Source: Marivirga lumbricoides (GTDB lineage: Bacteria; Bacteroidota; Bacteroidia; Cytophagales; Cyclobacteriaceae). Taken from it: a stretch of 64,000 nucleotides of DNA. The DNA lies in the NCBI RefSeq assembly GCF_014636295.1, contig NZ_BMEC01000002.1:186001-250000 (forward strand), in the 5' to 3' direction. The position numbers and the translations under genes are program-made. Of this stretch, positions 17,629 through 25,885 are shown one piece after another. Every line of letters starts with the position of its first letter. Positions within the stretch are counted from its first letter, which is position 1. The notes beneath the pieces were generated by a model. The model did no database searches and was not told the DNA's origin. It saw nothing but the letters and a program-made list of their open reading frames with translations.

Positions 17629-17933
17629 AAGGTTTGGTTTTAAATAGTGCTTTGGCTAATCATTCGAATTCGGAAATATAGATATTTTCGCAAAAGAAAA
17701 AAGACTATTTCGACCAAAGCAACAAATGTAAAGGCCTACTAGTGTGTAGCTACAAATAATATGGTACAAAGCTAAAACAACTCACACCATTAATATTCTT
17801 TTGAGTTATGACAGGCTGTTTTTAAAGGGTCTCTGCCACTTATCAGGTTCAGGAAATATTCTAAAGTAAACATTTCTTGTATGATGGGCTGGCATTATTA
17901 TGCTGTTCTTAGTGTTTTTTATTATAGACAGGT
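17629..17933. other. Gene-free spacer, 305 bp
   Basis: No gene seen. It contains the short palindrome GTAGCTAC near 17747, followed 14 bp later by a TACAAAG word. These echo the promoter pieces of the AraC operons, but the 21-bp-phased repeat pair is missing. Confidence 0.4.
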
Positions 17934-18422
17934 TTACTCAAATTGTTCTTTTATATACTTTCTTATCAGTTTAGCATCTGCATTAATTCTCCAAATTATA
18001 AAAGCTATACCCAACCAAAGCATACCTGCTAATTGGATTGTCCAGGTATTTTTGAATGCAAAGTACTGATAAAAGCCTACTAAAGTCCAAATCAATACTC
18101 CAGGTAATACAATGTTCCTTATCTGTGGCTTCAACATTATCCTGAGGTATAGCTGAATTGAGTTATCTCCGATTTCATATATTCCAGATATTGAACTAAG
18201 ATCCAACCCGAAGGGAGAAAATCGGCCTTTGAAGAAGAACTTATTCTTCTTTTCTATCCAGAATTCCTTCTCATTCAATTGGCCAAACAAATTTTTATCC
18301 GATTTGTCTATAGCATTTTCAAGAAAACCTGGTCGATCAATAGATTCTTGAAACCAATGAATAAAGTCACTCTCGTGAATATCTAATTTCAAGTCAATAT
18401 TTCTCATGAAATTCAGCCTCAT
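17934..18422 (-). CDS. Hypothetical protein with two C-terminal membrane segments
   Basis: 162 residues; the Met at 18407 (MRNIDLKLDIHES) is an alternative start, with a GAGG-like sequence about 11 bp upstream. The first ~95 residues are soluble and carry FWIEKKNKFFFKGRFSPFGLDL. Two hydrophobic helices follow (about 104-120, VLPGVLIWTLVGFYQYF; and 128-145, IQLAGMLWLGIAFIIWR). The pattern fits a small membrane-anchored protein of unknown function. It lies 76 bp downstream of the S41 lipoprotein gene and may be co-transcribed with it. Confidence 0.6.
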   Translation of the reverse strand: MRLNFMRNIDLKLDIHESDFIHWFQESIDRPGFLENAIDKSDKNLFGQLNEKEFWIEKKNKFFFKGRFSPFGLDLSSISGIYEIGDNSIQLYLRIMLKPQIRNIVLPGVLIWTLVGFYQYFAFKNTWTIQLAGMLWLGIAFIIWRINADAKLIRKYIKEQFE

Positions 18423-18498
18423 TTATACGTTAACCTTATATTTGTTTAATTTCATTTAGTTTAAAATTGACACTTTGCACATCTTATTTCAACATTAG

Positions 18499-19986
18499 CT
18501 ACAGTTTTTCTATTTTTTGAATTGCAAAGTTCAGTTGAGTATCTCTATTATTCATAAAATCCTGGTAAGACTGGCCAACTTTGAAGTCAGGTTTAACGCC
18601 ATCACCAAATTTCTCATCTGATAATTGCGTTACATCCTGGTTGAGGTCAACAATGGAGAATGTCAGATGAAGTTTCGAGTTAGGAAGTTCATAATTTACC
18701 GGTATATGTCCAGTATGTCCATAATAACCACCCAGGGTCTCTTCCCCAATAACAACTGTGTTCTCATCACTCTTTACCAAACTTGCAAATAATGAACCCG
18801 CAGAGGCAACATAAGGATCAATTAATAAAATAATGGTTCCATGAAAAGCATTTTCCCGGGATTTCCACACTTTATTAAAATTATTGTTTTGGTAGTATTT
18901 ACCCTCTTTCAATATTGAGTGTTCTTCTTTAAGGTCGTTTTTTAACTCTTCAACATCATCATCAATATAATATTCCTGAAAAGGTATTTCCTGAAATAAG
19001 GTAAATGCAGAAGTATTTTCCTTAAATTCTCTTTGGGTTAAATATGAGTACAATAACAAATCGTTAGGGTCGTTTCCACCTCCATTACCTCGCACGTCAA
19101 CAATTAGGGTCTCCACTTTTTGCGTTTTAAGTGTTGTGAATACAGAATCCAAAAATGCAGCATACTTTTTATGCCCATCAGTTTCCGGCCCACCCATTGC
19201 AAATGTATGTACTTCCAGAAATCCTGTACTTAAGCTATCTATCCATTGATAGGAATAATCATTGTTAAATTTACTCTCAAATTCTTTCGAGTATCGTTTA
19301 TTGTAATTCGCATAAAAATCTTTGTAAGAAACACTTTCGATTGTACTTTTTTTAGGGCTATCGGAATTGGGTGCTTTATACTCTATTTCAAATTGGGTTA
19401 GCTTTCCCTCAGATAAATAAATATAAAATGGTAACCAATCTGTTTCTATTTTTTTGTATTTACCTGTTTTATTAAACCCGTCCGTGCTTACATACCTTGC
19501 TATTGAAGTTACAAACTGATTTGCATTTACATTATTGATAGAGATTATTTCACTTCCTATTGGTATGTTTTTATACTCAAGGTTCGTAAAAACTTTGTTT
19601 TCTAGGTATTTAATAGGAATTGGAAAGAATATTTTTTGCTTACTTAAATGGCTGTCTAAAGAGTCCGGGTAAGTTAATTCATTATGACAACTTCCCGTAT
19701 AATCAATTACATTCCATAGAATATTATAAAATTCTCTGTAGGAAACATTATCTTTTATTTCCGCTTTATTCTTACTAAAAACACTATCTATTTCACTCCG
19801 GGAATGATATTTATAAAGACCTGCATTTGCTTTTTTATAAATGGATTCAAACACTTCAAAATCTTGAAGCATTTCCTGTTCAGATAGAGAATAACTCTCT
19901 TTTAATTCTGTTTTTCCATTTTCTGATTTACATGAAACCAGAAAAATTAACCCTGATAAAATCGTGAGCCTTATAATGATTTTCAT
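18499..19986 (-). CDS. S41 family peptidase, lipoprotein
   Basis: 495 residues with a lipoprotein signal ending LVSC (Cys19). The S41 fold is indicated by TLIVDVRGNGGGNDPNDLL in the middle and the nucleophile-region motif DPYVASAGSLFASL (Ser in ASAGS). VVIGEETLGGYYGHTGHIPV and a later LSDEKFGDGVKPDF match the GxxxPD-type end of these proteases. The N-terminal half contains GSCHNEL, the helper-domain signature, and a PDZ-like stretch may be present around residues 135-165 (IPIGSEIISINNVNANQFV). Substrate unknown; expected in the outer-membrane or periplasmic compartment. Confidence 0.87.
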   Translation of the reverse strand: MKIIIRLTILSGLIFLVSCKSENGKTELKESYSLSEQEMLQDFEVFESIYKKANAGLYKYHSRSEIDSVFSKNKAEIKDNVSYREFYNILWNVIDYTGSCHNELTYPDSLDSHLSKQKIFFPIPIKYLENKVFTNLEYKNIPIGSEIISINNVNANQFVTSIARYVSTDGFNKTGKYKKIETDWLPFYIYLSEGKLTQFEIEYKAPNSDSPKKSTIESVSYKDFYANYNKRYSKEFESKFNNDYSYQWIDSLSTGFLEVHTFAMGGPETDGHKKYAAFLDSVFTTLKTQKVETLIVDVRGNGGGNDPNDLLLYSYLTQREFKENTSAFTLFQEIPFQEYYIDDDVEELKNDLKEEHSILKEGKYYQNNNFNKVWKSRENAFHGTIILLIDPYVASAGSLFASLVKSDENTVVIGEETLGGYYGHTGHIPVNYELPNSKLHLTFSIVDLNQDVTQLSDEKFGDGVKPDFKVGQSYQDFMNNRDTQLNFAIQKIEKL

Positions 19987-20313
19987 TTGTGTGTTTAAAT
20001 TACCTCAAACAATTTGCTAAGCTTTCAGGCAGACTTCTCAAACGCCATCTATTTAGCCATGACCAAAGATAATAGAGAAGAGGAAACCTTTCAGACTGCC
20101 CCAAAGCTCAGGTATTGTTGTGCTTTAGCCAGTTCTAAATATTAAAAAACTTTTACACTTAGCTTACTGTCGTTTAGCTGATTAAAAGCCATGAACATAC
20201 TGTATTCAGAAATAAAATCCTATCTACTTTTTATGATTGGTGAGTATTAGTGTTTTTGGTGTTGATTTCTCTTACCAGGCTTACATAGATGTGATGAATA
20301 CTGTAATTGATTT
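19987..20313. other. Gene-free spacer, 327 bp
   Basis: No gene seen. Around 20160-20245 the words GCTTACTGTCGTTTAGCTGA, ATGAACATACTGTATTC and AAAATCCTATCTACTTTT recall dispersed spacer repeat family A, suggesting a diverged copy. Confidence 0.4.
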
Positions 20314-21225
20314 TTAGTTAAAAGATTGCCTGAACTCCAATGGTGACTGGTTCGTTTTTGTTTTGAAAAGTTTACTAAATGATTGGGAGTGTTCAAAACC
20401 CAGTTCATAGGCAATTTCACTCACTGTTAATTTTGTGGTTGAGAGCTTTTCCTTTGCTTTTTCAATCAGTTTACTATGGATGTATTGTTGTGCGCTTTGC
20501 CCAATTAAGGAGCGTAAAAGGTCACTTAAATAACTTGGAGAAATATTGAGTTGTTCAGCAAGAAACTGTACGGTAGGAATTCCCTGAGTAAGTGATTTCT
20601 CCTGATTGAAGTAATCGTCTAAAAAGCCTTCCATCTTTTCCAGCAAGTCGTTATTTACTGCTTTCCGGGTGATGAATTGTCTTTTATAAAATCGGTTACT
20701 ATAATTCAATAACAATTCTATTTGTGAAATCATCACATCCTGGCTGAAATCATCAATTCTATTCTGTAGTTCTTCATCAATTATACTAAAAATAGAAAAT
20801 ATGGTCTCCTTTTCCTTCTCTGAAATATGTAAGGCTTCATTGGCTGAATATTTAAAAAAACCAAACTGCTTAATCTTTTTTGCCAATGGATAGTTTAGCA
20901 AAAAATCGGGGTGAATGAGCAATAAAAAACCGGTACCAGGATTGTGATTCAATTCAAAAAGTTGATTGGGCGCAGTATAAACCAATCCGCCTTCACCAAA
21001 ATCATAATAGTTTTGCCCGTACTTTGCTTGTCCGCAAAGATCTGATTTATAAGAGATCTTGTAAAAATTGAGTATATAAGCGTTGCCCAACTCTTCCCGC
21101 AAGATTTTGATATCCTTAATGTCTGTAAAACTTATCATCGGGTGCAATGGCTTTGGTAAGCCAAGCACCCGATGCAAATCAGATAAAGATTGAAATATTT
21201 GAAAACTGTTATCTGCTTTTTTCAT
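20314..21225 (-). CDS. AraC family transcriptional regulator (paralogue 2)
   Basis: 303 residues. The C-terminal double HTH (QFLAEQLNISPSYLSDLLRS; VSEIAYELGFEHSQSFSKLFK; PLEFRQSFN) and the N-terminal sensor part (FYKISYKSDLCGQAKYGQNY; HPDFLLNYPLAKKI; SEKEKETIF) are close to the regulators at 1321 and 35843. It is the last gene of a three-gene operon behind two oxidoreductases (22011 then 21257) and is 31 bp from the SDR gene. It probably acts at the 21-bp-phased repeats at 22976-23007. The effector is unknown. Confidence 0.9.
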   Translation of the reverse strand: MKKADNSFQIFQSLSDLHRVLGLPKPLHPMISFTDIKDIKILREELGNAYILNFYKISYKSDLCGQAKYGQNYYDFGEGGLVYTAPNQLFELNHNPGTGFLLLIHPDFLLNYPLAKKIKQFGFFKYSANEALHISEKEKETIFSIFSIIDEELQNRIDDFSQDVMISQIELLLNYSNRFYKRQFITRKAVNNDLLEKMEGFLDDYFNQEKSLTQGIPTVQFLAEQLNISPSYLSDLLRSLIGQSAQQYIHSKLIEKAKEKLSTTKLTVSEIAYELGFEHSQSFSKLFKTKTNQSPLEFRQSFN

Positions 21226-21256
21226 ATTATAAATTTACTAAATATTGTCCGGCATT

Positions 21257-22000
21257 CTACCAGGGACATTCACCTGTTTCAGGATTATATTCTTCGCTAA
21301 TGAATTTTCCGGTTGGCCCTTCTTCACCAATGGTAGCATATTTGGCGATACGCGTTCCTGCTTCCTGAACTGTTCCGGTGCCGAGATGCCCATTGAAATC
21401 GGTGGCTACAAAGCCAGGACAAACAGCATTCACTTTAAAATTCTCATCCTTCAGTTCATAAGCCAGGGCAATGGTATACATATTCATGGTTGCTTTTGAA
21501 GGGGCATACACTGCAGATTTGTGGTCGTAATACTTCCAGGTTGGGTCGCTATGCAAGGTTAAGGAGCAGCCGCTTGATGATACATTGACAATACGAGGTT
21601 GAGCAGATTTACGCAATAAATCTACAAATGCCTGTGTAACGCGTACAACCCCATACAAGTTGGTATTCAATACATTTTGCAGCTGCTCAATATTTGCATT
21701 CAATGCATTCTGAGGCATACCGCCATTGATTCCTGCATTGTTGATGAGTACATCCAATACATCTGTCCTTTTTCCCAATTCCATTCTGGCTGCAGCTACC
21801 GAAGCGATATCGTTTACGTCTAATTGAATGAACTCTACATTGGTAAACCCTTCCTCTTTCAGTTTTTCTACGGCAATATTCCCTCTTTCAATACTACGGC
21901 TACCTAAATACACATAATAGCCTTGTTGCAATAATTGCCTTGCTGTTTCTAATCCAATACCTTTATTGGCTCCTGTAATTAATACTTTTTTAATCATCAT
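21257..22000 (-). CDS. SDR family oxidoreductase
   Basis: 247 residues. Classical SDR features: TGANKGIGLETA near 10-21, NNAGINGG near 88-95, SSSGCS with the catalytic Ser, and YAPSK (Tyr-x3-Lys). VNAVCPGFVATD follows. The end GPTGKFISEEYNPETGECPW is characteristic of the carbonyl-reductase-like SDRs common in Bacteroidota and plants. NADPH-dependent reduction of a small carbonyl compound is likely; the natural substrate is unknown. It is the middle gene of the operon, 10 bp behind the NmrA-like gene. Confidence 0.9.
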   Translation of the reverse strand: MMIKKVLITGANKGIGLETARQLLQQGYYVYLGSRSIERGNIAVEKLKEEGFTNVEFIQLDVNDIASVAAARMELGKRTDVLDVLINNAGINGGMPQNALNANIEQLQNVLNTNLYGVVRVTQAFVDLLRKSAQPRIVNVSSSGCSLTLHSDPTWKYYDHKSAVYAPSKATMNMYTIALAYELKDENFKVNAVCPGFVATDFNGHLGTGTVQEAGTRIAKYATIGEEGPTGKFISEEYNPETGECPW

Positions 22001-22010
22001 TTAATTGTTT

Positions 22011-22919
22011 TTAAACTTCCTGGTTGTAAACTGAGGTGAATTCTTTGGCAAAATCAGTCAACTTGATTTCACCCATTACAGGTTTGTTTTTATAAAAATC
22101 TTCATAGAGTGTTCCATTTCCTTGTGCTGTTTGCATTTCTACAAATCCTTTGGCCACCCATTCATTCATGCCTGAGGCAAGCACGCCATTCAGTAACTGC
22201 TCAGCCGGTACTATTTTCCATTTCAAATCCCGGTTTCCTATGGCTTCCCCTAAAATGTTGGCCACCTCATTGGGCGAGACTTCTTCACTGGCTATGTAGC
22301 GAAAGCTTCTGCCCTCAAAAGGCTTTTCCAGTTCTTCCACAATCACATTGGCAATATCCACTGGTGACACCCACGGTTCTTTAGTGTCACCACCATAACT
22401 TTGCACAATAGTGCCATCGGTCTTCATGCTTTGCATAAATCTGTACAGGTTAGTATAAAATGCCACAGGACGCATAAATTTGATGGATACCTCCTCAGAC
22501 AATTGATTCATGATATCCTCCACACCGCTATATACAGAAAGGCTTCCTATACCTTTGTTAGTATGTGCTCCTATACTACTTAAATACACCACATTTTTGA
22601 TGCCCGATTGCTCCACAGCTTGTTTGTAGATATTAGCGATTTTGTTGAATTCAGTAGGAAAATCAATGTTTTTATCGAAGATGTTACCGATAGCATCCCA
22701 GGCGATCATGAGGTAAACAGCATCAGAAACCTTAAATGTTGATGTTAAAAAATCTACATCCTGCATACTGCCGATGGCTGCTGTGGCTCCAAGCGCTTCA
22801 ATTTCCTTTTGTCTTTCGGCTTTACTGCTGATTACAGTTACCCGATGCCCCTTTTCCACTAAATGCTGTGTGAGTGGTTTTCCAATACGGCCCAATGAGC
22901 CTGTCAATACTATTTTCAT
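22011..22919 (-). CDS. NmrA family NAD(P)-binding protein
   Basis: 302 residues. VLTGSLGRIGKPLTQHL provides the GxxGxxG cofactor loop at the N-terminus. AVYLMIAWDA, VYLSSIGAHT, FMRPVAFYTNLYRFM and SPVDIANVIVEEL are the usual markers of NmrA-like atypical SDRs, which include quinone reductases and redox sensors. It is first in an operon with an SDR and an AraC regulator, preceded by the phased repeats at 22976-23007. A role in handling quinones or electrophiles is an inference from context. Confidence 0.88.
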   Translation of the reverse strand: MKIVLTGSLGRIGKPLTQHLVEKGHRVTVISSKAERQKEIEALGATAAIGSMQDVDFLTSTFKVSDAVYLMIAWDAIGNIFDKNIDFPTEFNKIANIYKQAVEQSGIKNVVYLSSIGAHTNKGIGSLSVYSGVEDIMNQLSEEVSIKFMRPVAFYTNLYRFMQSMKTDGTIVQSYGGDTKEPWVSPVDIANVIVEELEKPFEGRSFRYIASEEVSPNEVANILGEAIGNRDLKWKIVPAEQLLNGVLASGMNEWVAKGFVEMQTAQGNGTLYEDFYKNKPVMGEIKLTDFAKEFTSVYNQEV

Positions 22920-22944
22920 ATTTCTTACTTTTTAAGTTTTGAAA

Positions 22945-23007
22945 TACAAAGATGGTTTGTAGCAATTCGCTGTATGTAGCCTAATTGAGGGTTTGTGTAG
23001 TCTAATT
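22945..23007 (-). promoter_or_regulatory. AraC-type promoter/operator, 21-bp-phased direct repeats
   Basis: TACAAAG (22945-22951), then GTAGCCTAATT (22976-22986) and GTAGTCTAATT (22997-23007), exactly 21 bp apart. The first repeat lies 25 bp past the TACAAAG element and 57 bp from the start codon at 22919. A further partial half-site GTAGCAATT starts at 22959. Architecture identical to 3055-3117 and 37744-37807. Confidence 0.65.
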
Positions 23008-23191
23008 AAGGATTATAAATGGGGGAGGTTATAGTTTCCGGCAGTACGTTGTGCAATTTCTGGATAAAAAAAGTAGGGATTGAACTGCGTTTTGCATTCC
23101 CTACGAGCCAATACTGGCTTATACATTTAACTATACTTGGTTATATTCCAAAATTCGATCAACATTCTAATTGCGCGCTAACCCTATGTTT

Positions 23192-23755
23192 TTATCCTTT
23201 GTGATCGGGATTTTTCAACAAGTTTAATTGAATGTCAAAAAATTGTGCAAAAGATGTATCTGGTTTATTTATATCACCATTCAGAATTATTTTATCATTG
23301 TATATGTCCACTGTGTTAGGTATGAAATCATTGTCATATGGTTCATCTAGAAAAATAATTCTTGTTCCGTCAATTTGGTATTTACCTGTAAACGCTTCTA
23401 ACGTCCCCATCCAGGTTTCCTGAACAAGTTCAAAAGTTTTATCTTCTCTAAGAGTTAAGCTTAAACTGCTTAAATCGTCAATTAATCTCGCCTTAAGTAT
23501 AGGCTTACTTTTTAGCAGTTCAGTCCTTGGAAGATAAATAGTTCCAGCAATCAAACCCGATAATGAAATGATTATAGCATTTTTCCAGTTTTTTTTCATT
23601 AAAGAATTTAATAGAATAAAGAAACTACCTATACCTATAATAGCGATCAGTATGGGTTCAAATACCCAGATTTTTCGATAAAGAAATTCTTCAAATATGA
23701 TTACCAGCATTAATGATGCTCCGAAGATGACTGGCAAGACATTATGTTTCTTCAT
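23192..23755 (-). CDS. Hypothetical membrane-anchored protein
   Basis: 187 residues. Three hydrophobic segments fill the first ~80 residues (NVLPVIFGASLMLVIIF; WVFEPILIAIIGIGSFFILL; NAIIISLSGLIAGTIYL). A ~105-residue soluble C-terminal domain follows (TFELVQETWMGTLEAFTGKY; GTRIIFLDEPYDNDFIPN) with a lipocalin-like strand pattern. The likely topology is an anchored extracytoplasmic beta domain. No family recognised. It is a single gene whose upstream spacer carries repeat B (23777-23875). Confidence 0.6.
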   Translation of the reverse strand: MKKHNVLPVIFGASLMLVIIFEEFLYRKIWVFEPILIAIIGIGSFFILLNSLMKKNWKNAIIISLSGLIAGTIYLPRTELLKSKPILKARLIDDLSSLSLTLREDKTFELVQETWMGTLEAFTGKYQIDGTRIIFLDEPYDNDFIPNTVDIYNDKIILNGDINKPDTSFAQFFDIQLNLLKNPDHKG

Positions 23756-23776
23756 TTTTCGTGAGATGGAGGTTCC

Positions 23777-23875
23777 CTATAACGATCAAATATGGCAAGT
23801 AGCTATACCCATTGTAAAAAGCACTAATGTAGTGAAACTGCCTAAGCTCCGCAACAGTGTCCAGGATGCACTGCT
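23777..23875. repeat. Dispersed spacer repeat B, left part
   Basis: Begins ATAACGATCA and shares AAGCACTAA-GTAGTGAAA and further words with 42306-42400, where the match begins at the same distance from a gene start. A shorter related start (AACGATCAAGTATAAGCG) occurs at 33450. The right part of family B is at 25211-25290 and 42413-42495. Confidence 0.6.
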
Positions 23876-23996
23876 TTCAGCAAGTCTAAGTCCAAAAAGA
23901 TTGAAGTAACTAGAAGACAAAAGCCAACAGAATGAGCAAGTTGCCAAAAAGTATCAAATACGCAGTATGGCCATTCACTATACCGCTTAACAGCTT

Positions 23997-24482
23997 TCAA
24001 TCAGGCTCAGACTTCTCCGTTAAAACCCATGGAATTTTGCACTCAAATTCAATTTGTACCAGTTTATTTTTGTCTGAGAAAGCTGTTAAATCGCTACTAT
24101 GTCGGAAGCCAATGCTAAATGTTTCACTTATAGGTGTTAAGTCGAGGGAAAACCCATTACTGCCGCCCTGCAATGGAATTTCACAGTTCTTGCCATCAAA
24201 AGTTCCTAGGAAATGAAACCTCCCACTATAGTAATGCTGTTCGGGCGCAGTTCTCGCATAATGACTAACCTCTACTTCTTTCATCCAGTTGATACCGAGT
24301 TCTGTCAAAAGTTCCTTGATTTCGTTAGGGTAGACGTTGGTTCGTTGAGCAGCAAAGTTGAGACAGTTATCGCATCCACAAGACTCAGCTCCAGATGTTT
24401 CAACCTGTTCGTAGGCCTCCAAAGTTGTTTGTTTGTCTACTGAAAAGTTCCAGTTCTTAAAGCCCAGTTTAACTCTGCTCAT
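23997..24482 (-). CDS. Hypothetical protein with CGCDNC motif
   Basis: 161 residues, no signal peptide. A CGCDNCLNF motif near residues 35-43 could bind a metal, but no partner cysteine pair is seen elsewhere. The rest (FHFLGTFDGKNCEIPLQGG; FSLDLTPISETFSIGFRHSS) looks like a compact alpha/beta cytoplasmic protein. I have seen this pattern in conserved single-gene hypotheticals, but no function is known to me. It sits between spacer repeats B and D. Confidence 0.6.
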   Translation of the reverse strand: MSRVKLGFKNWNFSVDKQTTLEAYEQVETSGAESCGCDNCLNFAAQRTNVYPNEIKELLTELGINWMKEVEVSHYARTAPEQHYYSGRFHFLGTFDGKNCEIPLQGGSNGFSLDLTPISETFSIGFRHSSDLTAFSDKNKLVQIEFECKIPWVLTEKSEPD

Positions 24483-24506
24483 TGAAGTGTATTGCTGATA
24501 ATGTCC

Positions 24507-24690
24507 TTATAAAACCGTTTGCTATACTAGGTTATTAAATACTGAAAGTAGTAATTTATGTGATCTTAGCAAAGCGATATACTTAAGTAATTGCAACTAT
24601 TAAAATTATTAAGAGCAATAATTTTCCAAAGTATTATCCTCAGTTGCGAGATATGAAATGCAAGTATAAATTGTGGGACTTCTTGTAGTA
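24507..24690. repeat. Dispersed spacer repeat D, copy 1
   Basis: Starts TTATAAAACCGTTTGCTATACT and shares long words with 33771-33953, notably AAATACTGAAAGTAGTAATT and later GCAAGTATAAAT against GCAAGCATAAAT. Both copies are about 180 bp, gene-free, and lie upstream of a minus-strand gene start (23997 here) or between accessory genes. Origin unknown. Confidence 0.65.
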
Positions 24691-24789
24691 AACGCATATT
24701 AATGAGTATATAAGTAAGTGGATTTTATAGCATGTTGTGAGGGGTTATAGTATTTCATCTACATTAAATAAATCAGTTGTATCGAACCT

Positions 24790-25116
24790 TCACTTTTTCT
24801 CTTTTAATAAAAAGCTATTAATTAAATTGAGCTCGTAGAAATTAAAATAACATTCATTCGTCTCAATAAGTAATTCTTTATAATAGGAGTCAGGAGCCCA
24901 TGAATTAAATCTATTTAATGAAAAGTAAGTATCCATCTCTTTATAATCAAAAGGAGTTATTTGTTCTGATCCTTACAATTTTCTGCTTGTTTGAGATATT
25001 GATATAATAAAAGTTGTATCATTTATAAATCTATTAATTGATATGAAAATGTCATATTCTGGATTCTCAGGAATTTCTATGCTTTCTAATATTTCTTTAT
25101 AGTCGTCATTTGAGAG
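24790..25116 (-). pseudogene. Broken hypothetical gene with in-frame stop
   Basis: The minus strand reads as protein-like sequence in one frame. It includes NDDYKEILESIEIPENPEYD and RFINDTTFIISISQ, then a TAA at 24975-24973. It continues in the same frame with QITPFDYKEMDTYFSLNRF and ELNLINSFLLKEKK to a TGA at 24790. Another stop precedes it at 25119. The composition and charge pattern are those of a real small cytoplasmic protein; I do not recognise the family. It is probably a decayed accessory gene, with at least one nonsense change and a lost 5' end. Confidence 0.55.
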
Positions 25117-25210
25117 TTATGATTTTCTGTTCTTCAGCTCGTAAGGTTGGCAGAACATTGTACAGATTATAAAAATTAAAGTATCCAAGAGGCGGTGTAT
25201 TCAGAAGATT

Positions 25211-25290
25211 AAAACTCCTGCAGACTGAAGTCAGTAGAAAGCACTTCGATTTCCCAGCGGCTGATTCATAGTGAAGTTCCCGCAGAAGCC
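25211..25290. repeat. Dispersed spacer repeat B, right part
   Basis: Matches 42413-42495: AAAACTCCTGC, GTAGAAAGCACT, AGCGGC-GATT and AGTTCC are shared in order and spacing. Located just downstream of the gene at 25344 (reading its strand). The two copies differ by scattered substitutions, so they are old. Confidence 0.65.
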
Positions 25291-25343
25291 TTCAAAGGGG
25301 CAGTTGCGCATTCATGTTATCGCTTGTTGGTGTTTCTTTTTTA

Positions 25344-25739
25344 TTAGTCTGTGTAGCTGTAAGTTACTTCGTCAGTTGATAAAGCATAAGAGTTAGAGCC
25401 AGAGCAGCCAGCACAGTTGAAACTGTCAACCTTGAGTCGAGTTGTTCCCCCATTCGTGAATTGATATTCCAGCTCAACGAAACAAGGAAATTGTCTGTTA
25501 GAAATTGCAATGTTCTCACAAATTGTATCTTGAATTTGTTTTAGACTATATTGGTAGATACTGTCGCAGATAATCAGTTCGATAAATTCAAGGTTCGTTA
25601 TGGGTTCTGATAAATAGATGTCGACATGAGTCACCTTGCTCATTTGAGTTTCGTAGTTCCTAACGTTCCAAATGTATACTTCAAATATTGCTATTAGGAT
25701 AAGGATTGCGAAAAGTAGAAGTTTCAGGAATATTTTCAT
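25344..25739 (-). CDS. Small membrane-anchored hypothetical protein
   Basis: 131 residues. A single hydrophobic N-terminal segment (FLKLLLFAILILIAIFEVYI, about 4-23) anchors or exports a ~105-residue domain with several cysteines (IICDS, DTICEN, FPCFVE, FNCAGCSG), possibly disulphide-bonded outside the cytoplasm. No family recognised. Single gene flanked by spacer repeats. Confidence 0.6.
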   Translation of the reverse strand: MKIFLKLLLFAILILIAIFEVYIWNVRNYETQMSKVTHVDIYLSEPITNLEFIELIICDSIYQYSLKQIQDTICENIAISNRQFPCFVELEYQFTNGGTTRLKVDSFNCAGCSGSNSYALSTDEVTYSYTD

Positions 25740-25885
25740 TTAGCAGCTGATGAACATCAAAGGTTCGTATATGTTTTCGTAAGGGATTACAGGCTACAAA
25801 CCTGCAAGTTACCACAAATTCTATTTGAGCGATACCGCTCAAAAACCTCTGCATCCCTTATGCACTATACATTGTTTAGCCAGTT

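Noticed and set aside
17740-17770. GTAGCTAC and TACAAAG words resembling the AraC promoter pieces
   Set aside because: The 21-bp repeat pair is absent and no AraC gene is adjacent.
22109-22384. Plus-strand frame of 91 codons
   Set aside because: Shadow of the NmrA-like gene at 22011-22919; its composition is that of an antisense frame.
23019-23204. Plus-strand frame of 61 codons in a spacer
   Set aside because: No ribosome-binding site or protein-like pattern; overlaps the 3' end of the gene at 23192.
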